Source of the DNA: Chrysemys picta bellii
Lineage: Eukaryota > Chordata > Testudines > Emydidae
Reading direction: 5' to 3'
Assembly (NCBI RefSeq): GCF_011386835.1
Contig: NC_088800.1
Span: 25,286,572 to 25,350,571 of the forward strand
Length of the DNA: 64,000 bases
The notes under the pieces: model-generated
What the model was told of the DNA's origin: nothing
Seen by the model: the letters and a program-made list of their open reading frames with translations, nothing else
Database searches by the model: none
Made by a program: the position numbers and the translations under genes
Shown: one piece after another, positions 12,481 to 23,943 of the stretch
Position numbering within the stretch: the stretch's first letter is position 1
How the letters are laid out: each line of letters opens with the position of its first letter

Positions 12481-13933
12481 CTGTCAGGAAAACAAAATAC
12501 ATTATATTTATGAATATTCTATTATTGTGGAAAAGAACACAGACCACAATTTACTGACTTGATTATCTGAGAGCAATCACCACATCAATCTGAAAACGGC
12601 TGACAGGAACCTCACAAAAACATTCTAAACACATGACTCACCTCTCTGTATTCCTTACCTTCAAGGATCTATCAGGGAAATCCGCTCCATGCCCCACCCC
12701 CCACCCCCCACTGATGAAAGCATAGGAATTTACCTGTAACAATTGTTCTGCACCCTTAGATACCAAACCCCTCATTATTCAGCCTATTACACTCAGATTG
12801 GTGAGTCTGAGGATTCATAGTTAAATATTTGCAAAAACGTTGACTGGTTTTCAGTGATTTCCAGTTCAAGTGCGTATCTGATATGTAGAGAAACACAGTC
12901 CATGTTGCCTGTAATTGTATCTATGCTTCCAACTCTTCTCCTTTTTCTCCCTCTGTTGCAACCAGGGAAGAGTGAACACAGTCAACACGAGTTAGGTGGT
13001 GAAGTAGAAAGTTTGCAAGGGGGAGGGGGGTCGTGCTGCAAAGAGTAGGGGGACAAAGAAAAATGTATCAGGGGGCATGCTGTGAGTTAAGTCATGATCA
13101 GGTCAAAGGAAAAGCTCTACTGAGAAGGAATTTCATAGTATTAAGTGTTCCAACCCAATTTATCCAGATACCATAATCCTTTATCACACCTATAGGGAAA
13201 AGTATGCCCAGTGCTAGCTTTCTCACAGCAAACCTCATACATACCACTAGTGAAAAATTCCTCCAATTCAAATTGCTCCAGCAGCCAAACCCCCCTGCAC
13301 AGCATCCCATGACTACACATCGCCCTTTTACTTTAGTCATGGCTCTAGGCCAGTGATTGCTCAACTCTTTCATTCTACAGCCAGTAGCACAAGGCAGCAA
13401 TTTCCTGATGATTCCACTTCTCGTCATCTCCTAATACTTTGTTTGATTAATTAACAGTCCAGTGAGTATCTTGAAACTTAAAAAAAAAAAAATCCTTAAA
13501 AATAAACATAGGTGGGATTCTATTCCTTTGTTGATGTCTTCTGAGTGAGAAAATTATTAAATAAGGCCTCAGTTCTGTGATACTTATTCATGTGAGTAAC
13601 TTTATGGAAAGAAGTAGTCTCATTGACTTCAGTGGGACTACTTTCTTATATAAAAGTTACTCACATGAATAAGTGCTGCCAGGATTTATTTATTATTCTG
13701 AAAGTGAATTATTCTGGACTGCAGTCCCAATTTCGATGCCAGACATATAATATTATTCTCATTGTTAATGATTCTGAGATGTTAACATCTGCGGTATAGT
13801 GCAGTTAGTGCTTCGTTATCAATAACGGCATTGAAAGGTTAAGATTCTCCATTCATACTATGGTTTTAAGAATGACAGACTCAAAATGAGCACAGAGTAA
13901 ATATCATTACAAAATGTAAAAAAATCTACATAC
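12481..13933 (-). other. PRTG: PRTG intron 3 with one foldback repeat
   Basis: Mostly plain sequence. At about 13569-13684 a foldback repeat reads ACTTATTCATGTGAGTAACT at the left and AGTTACTCACATGAATAAGT at the right, exact inverted arms of 20 bp, around CATTGACTTCAGTGGGACTA. It belongs to the same class of short palindromic amniote repeats as 9364-9476. Confidence 0.65.
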
Positions 13934-14078
13934 CTGTCCAAGGCTAGAGGTAAGGTTGTTCGATTCACTTCCCATGTGATTACGGCAGGAGGGTTTGCTG
14001 TTATTTTACAAGCAAACCGAGCCACTCCACCTTCTTGGACCTCAATTGAAAGTGGTTGGACTTCAAATGCAGAAATGG
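13934..14078 (-). CDS. PRTG: PRTG exon (probable exon 3): first half of Ig domain 2
   Basis: Minus-strand reading after the split codon gives [17 protein letters not shown], then the Ig cysteine in VARFACKIT, the tryptophan in VITWEVN and a sequon NRT just after it. These are the A to E strands of Ig domain 2. The exon joins the A left by the 63561-63863 exon to make ACC (Thr), and ends GGACAG|GTATGT with two bases of a codon carried over. The acceptor is unusual: its polypyrimidine tract is an uninterrupted run of 15 T directly against the AG. The upstream intron is 49,482 bp long. Length is 145 nt, not a multiple of three, so skipping it alone would shift frame. Confidence 0.95.
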
Positions 14079-14262
14079 CTAAAAAAAAAAAAAAAGAATG
14101 AATTAAAATGCTGAAAAAAAGTAAGTTAGAAACAAATAAACCATACTAGAATCCAGTGAGGTTAAACATCAGATTACACAAGAAAGGTATTTGCAGATTA
14201 ATTTGCATAAAAGTTACCCAGAATGGTCCACTTCCCTACATTTAAAAAAGCAAGCATCTTTT

Positions 14263-14478
14263 AGGCTTTGTCTACACCAAACTTGTATTGTTTTAACTGA
14301 AGGTGTGCTTTTAGACAAACTTAGTTCAACCAGTGCAAGTTTGCCTCTGGACCCACATAATATGATCTAAGAGTGGCTTATTTTGGTTTAGCTAACCCTG
14401 TTTAAAAAAAAAAAAAAAGTATTAAACTAAATCAAAATAAACCACTCTTAAACCAAATTAAGTATATCTATACAAAAA
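14263..14478. mobile_element. foldback MITE
   Basis: Begins AGGCTTTGTCTACACCAAAC and ends TATATCTATACAAAAA. Internal arms TAAGAGTGGCTTATTTTGGT and ATCAAAATAAACCACTCTTA are inverted copies around an A15 run. Non-coding. Confidence 0.6.
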
Positions 14479-14939
14479 TGGGCTCCTATTTAACTAAAAA
14501 ACAGATCTCTGGTACAACTGTATGTGTACAAAAGAACTCCAATCTGGAGCCTGATCCTACTATCCCGACTCGGGGTAAACTCCCATTCATTACAATGGAA
14601 GCTTTGCACAACTAAACTTGGCCCCTGCCAGTTAAGTTTTGGTCCTGACTTTATAACAACAGTAATTACTATCCTTCCTCAGTTCCAGAAAAGACTCCTG
14701 TAGAATTGTAAAAATTTGTCTCTGATGGGAAAACAACTGTCTGGGATACATTATCTGTGGTGTAGCCACTGACACCCAGGACCTCCCCGTACAAAGTTTC
14801 ATCTGTTTATGGTTTAAGGAAATTATAACAAAAATGAAACACTTCACATAGCAGATCAGTAAACACCTTCGATTTAACTGTTTGATTCCCTTGCTCAGGA
14901 AACAAAGGACGGGAGGTGGGGGGGAGGGGAAGGAGAACA

Positions 14940-15090
14940 AAGCCTCTAATCAATTGTTCTAGACCTGAAGAAGAGCCCCATGTAAGCTCAAAAGCTTGTC
15001 TCTCTCACCAAAGAGGTTAGTCCAATAAAAGATATTACATCACTCACCTAGACTCTCTAATATCCTGGAACCAACATGGCTACAACAATA
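14940..15090 (+). repeat. dispersed repeat with GAAGAAGAG...AAAAGCTTGTCTCTCTC motif
   Basis: The order ACCTGAAGAAGAGCC, CTCAAAAGCTTGTCTCTCTC, GGTTAGTCCAATAAAAGATA and ACCAACATGGCTACAACAAT is one I remember from a very common sauropsid repeat tail. I cannot place it in a class with certainty. Confidence 0.45.
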
Positions 15091-15164
15091 CTGTATGTTC
15101 TACTTACTGATATTCATGGCACAATTAACATAACAGGCAGCTCTTGAGGGAAGAATGCTTCCAT

Positions 15165-16013
15165 GGACCTTAGGGAGGTGGTGTTACAGCAATGGAAAAA
15201 CCTCTTCCATTTTTATAGGCTGCGTCTACACTGTGGGGTTATACCAGCAGAGTTATGGCACTGTAACTACGCTGCTATAGTCCCCATAGTGTAGACATGG
15301 TCACAGTTTTGTGGAAGTGTAACTACTTTGGTCAGGGGTGAGATTTTATTTTTACTGATATAGTTATGCTGCTTCAACCCCTCGTGTGGGTGGAATTATG
15401 CCAGTATAAAGATGCCTTATAACCAGCATAGCTTATTCCTCTTCCTGTATGGAAATAAGCTATACCTATATAATTACATCCACACTAGGTGGGTTGTACC
15501 ACTCTGTATAGTTAAGCATTTTAACTTTTGTATCTAAACAAGCCCTAAGATCTTGATTCTCTGTTATCCTGCTCCTTGTGTAGTCTTTTACACCCGTGCA
15601 AAGTGAGACAAATCAAAATGGGAGCATTTTACATTCACTTACCATGGGTGTAAATGACTACACAAGGAGCAGGATAACAGAGAATCAGGCATAAATATAA
15701 GCTAAAAATCATGCATTGGGCCATGTTTACATTCCTCTAGTGTCGGGTAGCCAAGTCAGCGGCAGCATTCTTCCGTCAACCTTACTGCGTCTACATTGGG
15801 GAGGTTGGTCAGCATAAGCCACAAAAGGTGTGAATTTCATGTCCCTGAATGCTGTAGCTTATGTTGACTTAACTTTTAAGTGTACACCAGACCTATGGGA
15901 CTATAATGGCATAGCTATGGCACTGTAGTTATGCTAGCATAAACCCATAATGTTGATGCAGTCTATACCAACTGAAAGGGTTTTTCCATTGCTGTAAGTA
16001 CACCACCTCCCTG
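15165..16013. mobile_element. long foldback element, arms about 125 bp, about 850 bp overall
   Basis: The left arm (15165-15292) and right arm (15893-16013) are inverted copies of each other, roughly three quarters identical: AGGGAGGTGGTG at the left against CACCACCTCCCT at the right, then ACAGCAATGGAAAAACC against GGTTTTTCCATTGCTGT, and CTATAGTCCCCATA against TATGGGACTATAAT. The middle holds other repeat material, including the perfect hairpin at 15555-15686. Confidence 0.7.
15555..15686. repeat. perfect 31-bp inverted repeat
   Basis: 15555-15585 (starting GATTCTCTGTTATCCTGCTC) and 15656-15686 (ending GAGCAGGATAACAGAGAATC) are exact reverse complements over 31 bp, extended by a TTTACACCC / GGGTGTAAA pair towards the centre. 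About 70 bp separate the arms. It looks like a small hairpin MITE nested inside the larger foldback. Confidence 0.85.
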
Positions 16014-16248
16014 AGCAGCAGTAACTAGGTTGCCACAAGTATATTATTCCCTGCTGTTTTTAGTTGTTTCACTCATTCTTTGTGTAATACACTGCATGGC
16101 TCACAAAAGTTATATTCAGTCACAAGTCTTTTAAAATCAGAAAGAGAAAGAAAATGAGAAAGAAAAACTGCAAATGAAAACACTCAAAGACTATGTCTAA
16201 ACCATCATCTTAGTATCATCTACTGACAACAATGGTAACAATGAAAGA

Positions 16249-17240
16249 GTCATAGATTCAAAGGCCAGACGGGACCACTGCGATCATCTAGTCTGTCCTC
16301 TCGTATAACACGGGCCATCAAACTTCCCCAAAATAATTCCTAGAACAGATCTTTTAGAAAAACATCCAATCTTGATTTTAAGGTGGCCAGTGATGGAGAA
16401 TTCACCACAGCCCTTGCTAAATTGTTCCCAAGGTTAATTACCCTCATTATTAAAATTTTACACCTTATTTCCAGTCAGAATTTGTCTAGCTCCAACTTCT
16501 ATTGGATTCCTTTCTCTGCTAGATTGAGGAGCCTATTATTAAATGTAGATAAAATAAACCATACTAGAATGTGTGGATACTTATAAACTGTAATCAAATC
16601 ACCCCTTAACCTTCTCTTTGGTAAGCTAAATAGATTCAGCTCCTTGAATTTATCACTATAAGGAATGTTTTCTAATCCTTTTATCATTCTTGTGGCTCTT
16701 CTATGAGCACTCTCCTATTTATCAACATCCTTGAATTGTGGACACCAGAACTGGACACAGTATTCCATCAGTGGTCGCACCAGTGCTAAACATAATGGTA
16801 AAATAACTCTCTACTCCTACTTAAGATTCCCGTTTCTGCATGCCAGGATTGTATTAGCCCTTTTGGCCACATGCTTGGGAGATCATGTTTTGCTGATTAT
16901 CCACCATAACCCCCAAATCTTTGTCAGAGTCACTGCTTCCCAGGATAGAGCTGCCCCTCATGTAAACATGGACTACATTCATTGTTCCTAGATCTTAGGG
17001 TGACCAGATAGCAAGTGTGAAAAATCGTGACGGGGGTGGGGGGTAATAGGAGCTCATATTAAAAAAAGCCCCAAATATCGGGACTGTCCCTATAAAATCA
17101 GAACATCTGGTCACCCTACTAGATGTATTCGTTTACATTTAGCCATATTAAAATGCATATTGTTCATTTATGCCCAGTTTAACAAGCAATCCAGATTGCT
17201 CTGAATCAGTGACCTATCCTCTTCATTATTTACCAAGATT
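16249..17240 (-). mobile_element. CR1 LINE 3' portion, antisense to the numbering, interrupted by a MITE
   Basis: Starts CATAGATTCAAAGGCCAGAC, which is the reverse of a CR1 3' end, and continues through CATCTAGTCTGTCC, TTCACCACAGCCCTTG and CACCCCTTAACCTTCTCTTT to GATGTATTCGTTTACATTTA. The same blocks recur at 46774-47160. It is 5'-truncated and carries stops; the small open frame at 16383-16586 is not a gene. The MITE at 16997-17117 lies inside. Confidence 0.8.
16997..17117. mobile_element. short MITE inserted in a CR1
   Basis: 121 bp with inverted ends AGGGTGACCAGAT and ATCTGGTCACCCT (exact over 13 bp). The interrupted CR1 shows CTAGAT on both sides (16988-16993 and 17118-17124), consistent with a short target-site duplication. 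Confidence 0.8.
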
Positions 17241-19290
17241 CATAACCAAAGCCTACAGTCACAATTAACTCCTCTCTCTAGGAAATCCATATTTCCTAGA
17301 AGTTCATATTCATAGAAAATAAAAGACTTGAGCTCTAGTCGGGTATAATACTATGTGTAAACATACAGATTTGTCCACCTCAGTAAATCAGCACTTTCTG
17401 GATCTTCCTTGCTTTGAATCCGTACTGATGCTCAAGTGGTGCAATTCTATCACAGAGCAGATATGAAAAAGGCATTCAAACTTGCCTCTCCTCTTTCATT
17501 CCTCTTTCCCACTTCAATAGTGGCAGTGTGCACAATATGTGGGTAACTTGAGTAGAACATTCCGCTGACACTCTAAGAAACACTCTTAACTGAAGATTTT
17601 CAAATGGAAAAGATAGGTCTTATTTTAATTTGCATTCATAGTATCACTGGTCTATGTACTGAAGGCACTATGTTGTAACAAACAACTACATTAATTTGCT
17701 TGGTTTCAAAGAATTCGCCCTAGCAACAGAACAAAGTTATAGATTAAACAACATTATGGCTATGACACAAATCAACAAAACACAAGAAAAATGTAAGCTA
17801 AATCCATGTTTATTTAAGAGTTAATTCATGCAACTGATGGGGTGAGAATTGCGTGTTGAAACAATAGACCAATCCCACAGTCTCTTTGCTGATAGAACTC
17901 CCATTGACTTCAAAGGATGTTTGGTCTGCATGGGAACTGCAGGATTATGCCCACAATTTCCTGATGGTTGTTTGTGATGTTATTTAAGAGGACATTGTCA
18001 GGCAATCAATATTTAGGTTTTGTTAGAAGTTGTACAATCCACTTGCTCCTAGTTTTAAAGAGAAATATTTTCATAACATTTTAAAATGCCAGTGACAATA
18101 ATATATTTCCATGCAACACATACATTGCATCTGGTGCAAGAGAACTTAAAAGTGGCACGCACAAGGGACACAAGTGAAACTGAGAATAAGGAAGAGCAGT
18201 GACATGCAAAAAATAAAATTGCATAATTGATGGATTACTAACAGATTTACCAATTATTTTTATTTAAACAATCTGAGGATATGTCAATTACAAAGACAAA
18301 CATTTTAAGTAGATTTTTTTTCCTTTGAGTGTCTTTTAAAACAAGGCTATCTCCCTGTGAATGAGGTCTTAGGGATTCTAGATATCATGATTATACAAAA
18401 AGTTGCACAATATTTTTCACAAAAAGCTTCCTATTTATTAATGTTACAAGGTTGGCTTTAATTTTTTTTTTTTTTTTTTTTTTTTACTTCCAATCAATCC
18501 CAGTTCATAAACTGTTCTTAAGCATAGCTCAATACCCACTCCTTCTACATCTTACTTCTTTATGCAAATCTCTGATTTCTTCCTAATGCTTGACTTCCTT
18601 GTGCCAGTAAAATCAGTTTTTACAAGTCTATTGCGGTCTCGTGAAACCTGACCCTTTTGTAACATGCTTGTTTTCATGGAAAGCGCTGATACTAACGTTG
18701 TGTCCAAGAACAAGTCATTTTAAAGCAGTGCTGTTAAGAAGCCTGAGCTCTATAAAATTGATAAGAAACAAAGTCTTAAGACATGTGTAATATTTCTGAA
18801 AACAACCCTGCAAAATGCAATAAATGTAAATCCCTTTTTATTTGAGGTTTCCTCCTCTTCTGTAGTCTAATTATTTTGTTCCCAGATTTACAGCCAACAG
18901 AAAACTAACATTACTCCAAGATGTTGGTGCTATCACCATTAACTTGTAAAATACAGTATCAAGCATACATAGCAATAATGAACTAGTTACTAACTGTACT
19001 CAGTTTTACAAATTCCAATAGTTAATTTGCTGGGAACCTGTGCTTGTGCTTCTTTGAAATACGTATGTTTGTGATATCATACATATTTCCACAAAGGCAC
19101 ATTACAAAAGTCACCAATTCATAGAGGATGAAGAGCCCAATTCCAGAAGGTGCTGATCACCTGGAATCTTAGCATCTTTCAAAAAACAGACCCTAGAAAA
19201 ACAGAAGAGCACACGATGTCATGCACTGAGGCAATGTTCTAATATAATCTTTGATCCACATTTTTTGTGGTAATCGCCAAAGTTTCTTGT
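17241..19290 (-). other. intron 2 segment, nothing recognised beyond a T24 run
   Basis: AT-rich sequence; uninterrupted T at 18462-18485. One ancient palindrome remnant near 17885-17955 (CCCATTGACTTCAAAGG). Confidence 0.5.
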
Positions 19291-19299
19291 ACACGTATA

Positions 19300-19630
19300 A
19301 AAAGTGTACAAATGTCTGAAAGACCATACTCAAAGAGTAATTATCAATGGTCTGCTATTAAACTGGGAAGGCATATCTAGTGAGGTCCCGCGAGGGTTAG
19401 TCCTGGGTCTGGTACTATTCAATAATGTCAATGACTTGGATTACGGAGTGGAAACTATGCTTATAAGATTTGCAGATGACACCAAGCTGGAAGGGGTTGC
19501 AAGCACTTTGGACGACAGGATTAGAATTCCAAAAAGTACTCGACACACTGAAGAATTGGTCTGAATTCAACAAGATGAAATTCAATAAAGACACATGCAA
19601 AGTACTTCACTTAGGAAAATAATAAAATAA
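19300..19630 (+). mobile_element. CR1 LINE fragment, reverse transcriptase C-terminal part
   Basis: The plus-strand frame reads SSEVPRGLVLGLVLFNNVN, then IRFADDTKL, the CR1 counterpart of the reverse transcriptase catalytic motif F-A-D-D. The parallel part of the CR1 at 38595 reads [17 protein letters not shown]. Truncated at both ends, with a frameshift near 19530-19560. Confidence 0.8.
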
Positions 19631-19639
19631 ACAAATGGT

Positions 19640-20344
19640 ATAGAAGGGTACATCTTGCTCAGGAAGGACCGTCAGGGAAAAAAAGGGAGGAGGTGTTGCT
19701 TTATATATTAAAAATGAATACTTGGACTGAAGTTGAGAGGGAAATAGAGGAGACAGACTTGTTGAAAGTCCTTGGGTAAGGATAAAAGCAGTAAAAAACA
19801 AGGGTGAAGTCATGGTAAGGGTCTACTACAGACCATCTAACCAGGAAGAAGAGGTAGATGAGGCTTTTTTTAAACAACTAACAAAATCATACAAAGCACA
19901 GGACTTGGTGATGATGGGGGACTTCAGCTACCCAGACATCTGGTGGGAAAATAACTCAGCAGGGCACAGATTATCCAACAAGTTCTTGAAATGTATTGGA
20001 GCAATTTTTATTTCAGAAGGTGGAGAAAGCTACTACAGGAGAGGTGTTCTAGATTTGATTTTGACGAACAGGGAGGAACTGGGTTGAGAATTTGAAAGTG
20101 GAAGGCAGCTTAGATGAAAGTGATCATGAAATGATAGAATTCATGATTCTAAGGAATAGTAGGAGGGAAAACAGCACAATAAAGACAATGGATTTTAGCA
20201 AACTCAGCAAGTTGGTAGGCGAGATCCCACGTGAAGCAAATTTAAAGGGAAAAGCACTTCAAGAAAGTTGGCAATTTTTCAAAGAAACGTTATTAAGGGC
20301 ACAAGAGCAAACTATCCCACCACGTAGGAAAGATAGGAAGTACG
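19640..20344 (+). mobile_element. CR1 LINE fragment, endonuclease part
   Basis: The frame reads [20 protein letters not shown], then [14 protein letters not shown], the D-F-x-x-P-D motif of the LINE AP endonuclease, and [10 protein letters not shown], followed after a stop by [10 protein letters not shown] with the S-D-H motif. It belongs 5' of a reverse transcriptase in an intact CR1, yet here it lies 3' of the RT fragment at 19300-19630, so the two are separate insertions or a rearrangement. It is cut at about 20344 by a C-rich element. Confidence 0.8.
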
Positions 20345-21450
20345 GCTCGGCTGCTAGTTCTGGCTGGGCTGGGGAGGACCAGAGTTGCTCTTTCCTTGCA
20401 AGGAGCAGCCAGACCCAGGACTAGGGCTGGGTCAGACCCACCCCTAGAAACTTCCCCCAGCTGCAGGAAGCTCCACACCTCCCTCTGCTTCCTGACACCA
20501 TGGCGCCTCAGCCATGAGGGGAGGGGAGGGGAGGGGTCACTGTATGAGATGCTCCCCCATCCGCCCAACCCCCCCACACCAGAACCTCCCACTGAGTGTC
20601 CCACACCCGAGCCCCCACCTGCGAGCCGCACCCCTGCATTTGGAGCCCCCTCCACCCAACCCCCCCACCAAGCCCTACCCCCCCCCGCATCCAGATCCCC
20701 CCCTGTACCCAGACCCCCCCACCAAGCCCACCCCGCATCCAGATCCCCACCCCTGCACCCAGATCCCCCCACGAAACCCCACCCCCTCCCGCATCCAGAT
20801 CCCCACCCCTGCACCCAGACCAACCCACGCTGAGCCCCCCAGCACTTGAATCCCCACCCCAACAAACCCCACCCCCATGCACCTGGACTGCCCCAACGAG
20901 CCCCCCAGCACTTGAACTCCCACCACACTAAGCCCCAACCATCTTCACCTGGACCCCCCTATGGAGTCCCACTTCCCCAAACCCAGAACCCCCAACAAGC
21001 CCCTGTGCATGGAGATCCCCCCTACACCTGGACCACCCACTGAGCTGCCCGCATCCAGATTGTCCCACACAGAATCCTGTCACCCCACCCTTTCAGACTT
21101 GGATCCTGGCTGGCTGAGCCTACCTGCCCACACCTGATGTGCCTGGCATGGAGGGGCAGGGCCGCAGGGTGTTTCTGGGGCAGGCAGGCCCTTGCATTGT
21201 GTCAGGGTCGGGTACAGCCTCACCACCAAGTCCGTGTCCCAAGAGGGTGGCGTGCTACAGGGTGATCTCCCACCTCTGTGCAGCCAGTGGCCTCCGCTCC
21301 CCACCGCCATGCTGGAGTCTCCACATTTATTTATTGACAAATACAATTTGCAGAATTTTAAAATATTTTGCACAGAATTGGGGGGGGACGACAGAATTTT
21401 TAATTTTTTGGCACTTAATTCCCTCAGGAATAATCTTTTAGGTGTTTTGA
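20345..21450 (+). repeat. C-rich degenerate tandem repeat element
   Basis: After CTCGGCTGCTAGTTCTGGCT the sequence becomes a C-rich array (about 20540-21080) of units such as CATCCAGATCCCCACCCCTG and ACCAAGCCC, roughly 25 to 50 bp, imperfect. It ends in an AT-rich part with GCAGAATTTTAAAATATTTT and TTAATTTTTTGGCACTTAAT. Long open frames on both strands (up to 211 aa) come from the low-complexity composition, not from coding. It interrupts the CR1 fragment before it. Class unknown; a long-terminal-repeat or satellite origin is possible. Confidence 0.55.
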
Positions 21451-22346
21451 AAATGTCCCCATTATATATATGAAATCATGAAATGATTTCTATGTTCTGA
21501 CACCTTCTCCCAAACATCAAGATACAGAGTTTGAATCTCTTTTGCTTAGTCAAAGTGAGAAATACAAAATATCTGGTCAATATTTACCTTTAATTAAAAA
21601 AAAGACTGGGTTATTAAAAAGTAACAGAGTCTGACATATGCCAAAATCCTTAACAAATATTATTAACTAACTGATCCACCACTTGTCAGAAGCTAAACAT
21701 TTACTGGTCAGTAAAGATAATGCATGCTTGTATTGTACAATATCTTTGTACTGTATTACTTGTAGAACAGGTTCAAACTAACTGGTAGCCAAAACCATGG
21801 GGGTAAAAGGGTAAAGTTTAAATAACAAATGGCCTTCAAGTAAAAAATCATGCCCAATCTCTGTCATGGTAGATGTGTCCCTCCGGTGACAGCCTGGAAT
21901 ACTGCCAAAAATTTCAGTTCTTCCCCTGCAGCTCAATAATAAACTGTATAATAGATTTCATCTCCAGGACACCAACCCTTCAATCAACATGTTAATCCAC
22001 TTTGTCGTTTAACAAATCAAAACAATCCAAAACACAGTTGTTACTTCCTAGAACTGTCAGACTTTATTACTGCCCCATTCACTGAGAGCCAGGGCTTCCA
22101 GTCTTCAAGCTCTGCATATGGCTGGGCACAGAAGGCTGTAATGCACCACAGAGTAAAGCCAAGACGTAACTGTGCTCCTTTGATCAGAGCATCAGGGAAT
22201 GGGGGACAGAGTCAAACAATCCTGCACAGATAGCAACACCTAGGTGATTGGCACCCAAAACAAAACACCTAGCTGCTATGCTTTCTAGAGACCCTTCAAC
22301 CTGTCAGATGTAAGCTTCATGTCACTAGGTGAACCCTGATCTGGTA

Positions 22347-22889
22347 TAGTAACTCCTCACTTAATGTTGTAGCTATGTTCCTGAAAAATGCTACTTTAAG
22401 CGAAATGATGTTAAGCGAATCCAACTTCCCCATAAGAATTAATGTAAATAGGGGAGGTTAGGTTCCAGGGAAAAAATTTTCACCAGACAAAAGACATTAT
22501 ATACATATACAGTATAAGTTTTAAATAATTTTAAACAAACAATTTAATACTGTACTCACCAATGATGATTGTGAAGCTTGGTTGAGGCAGGGGGGAAGCA
22601 GGATTGGGGCATGGGGGCTTGCCCCACTCCGCCCGCCCGGCATTCCAGCCAGGGAGCGGGGTCAGGACGCGGAGGCTTGCCCCATTCTGCCCGCCCAGCA
22701 TTCCTGCTGGGGAGCGGGGTTGGAGGCTTGCCCGCTCCCCGGCTGAAACACTGGGTGGGCAGAGCGGAGCGAGCCAAACAATCTTGTAATAGAACACTGT
22801 GCGACTTTAAACGAGTATGTTCTCTAATGGATCAGCAACCTAATAATGAAACAATGTTAACCGGGACGACTTCAAGTGAGGAGTTACTG
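22347..22889. mobile_element. Tc1/mariner-type (Tigger-like) non-autonomous element with TA target duplication
   Basis: The left end TAGTAACTCCTCACTTAA and the right end reading CAGTAACTCCTCACTTGA in reverse are inverted repeats of about 18 bp, differing at a few positions. TA flanks each side (22345-22346 and 22890-22891), as in this superfamily. The middle carries two to three copies of a roughly 58-bp GC-rich unit (GCTTGCCCCA, CCCGCCC, GGCATTCC, GGGAGCGGGG). No transposase frame. Confidence 0.75.
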
Positions 22890-22891
22890 TA

Positions 22892-23534
22892 TTTAATGGA
22901 AATTGCAGTGTTTCCTAGTTGCTTCACAGTAATTTGCACCAAATCAAGGTAATCTGAAGTGTAACCCTGGAAACAGGGTCATAGTCAATGATATTCCTTG
23001 TAAATTGGCCTACAGGGAAAATGAGAAAAAAGGCACCATCCCCACCTTTCCTAGAGGGCGACTTAAAGGAGATATTCTCTGCAAGTTTATATTTAGAGAT
23101 GGGCATGATCCACAACGTCTGGATCTGAATCCAAACTTCCTCAAACTTTGCAGTTGGGTGTGCTCACTTCCGGGGCTTGGGGTGAGGCCAATTTATATCT
23201 GAATAATAGCAACAGTTAAATAAAGAACAGTCAATCTCTGTTTTCATCGGACATTGTAGGGCTGCAGATATTTGTTTAATATCTACATATATCCTCCCCT
23301 CCCATACTGGCCCTTAGTGCTTTTTAACTGTGTGCTGGTCAGAGGTAAATTTCACACAGTGCTGCATGGTAGAGTGATTGGGTTGTTCGGGACACACCAA
23401 TGAGGATGTGCTTGTCCTGAAGAGAGATACTTGTTTGCTAGCCATGAGCAACATGGCTTCTTATACCTTCTCTTGCAAATATTTAAGATTAACTAAGCTC
23501 TGGCTAAGTCACAGTTTAAAAGACAGATAGATTA
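22892..23534 (-). other. intron 2 segment, possible degraded repeat
   Basis: Contains GATGGGCATGATCCACAACG to GGGGCTTGGGGTGAGGCC (23099-23190), which resembles short repeated sequence, but no boundaries can be defined. Confidence 0.3.
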
Positions 23535-23943
23535 GGAGGAGTTTAAAGGTGGTGCAACAAAAATAGGAGGTTTTAAAAAAATCAGACCTATGAGGAAAAC
23601 GATTAAAAGAATTGGAAATGATTAGTCTAGAGGAAAGGAGGCTGAAGGGAGACATAACTGTCTTACAAATACATACAAAGAGATATTAGAAAGGACAGAG
23701 ACCAATTATTCTCATTAATCAGTGATGACTGAACAAGTAGTAATGGGCTTTAGCAGCAGCAGGGGAAATTTAGGTTAACTACTGAAGGGAAACTTTATAG
23801 CCAGAAGAACCATTAGGCCAGGGAACAAGCTACACTTGGTACCTATCTATCAGAGAGTATTTAAGCATCATAAAATTGATCCTGCCAGATCTCAGGGAGT
23901 AGATGACACACTAGAGATCCCTTCCCAATGCAAATGATTCTAT
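23535..23943 (+). mobile_element. CR1 LINE 3' end, divergent
   Basis: Blocks line up with the CR1 at 38595-39650: GATTAGTCTAGAGGAAAGGA, GGCTGAAGGGAGACATAAC, CCAGAAGAACCATTAGGCCA and the terminal CTTCCCAATGCAAATGATTC. It is more diverged than the 38.6-kb copy, so probably older. Confidence 0.65.

Noticed and set aside
19304..20424. Reverse transcriptase-like and endonuclease-like frames as an active retroelement
   Set aside because: Fragments are truncated, in the wrong order and frame-broken; only CR1 remnants.
20293..20928. Open frame of 211 codons on the minus strand, Gly/Trp-rich, as a possible gene
   Set aside because: It is the reverse of a C-rich tandem array; overlapping frames on both strands are equally open, and the composition alone explains it.
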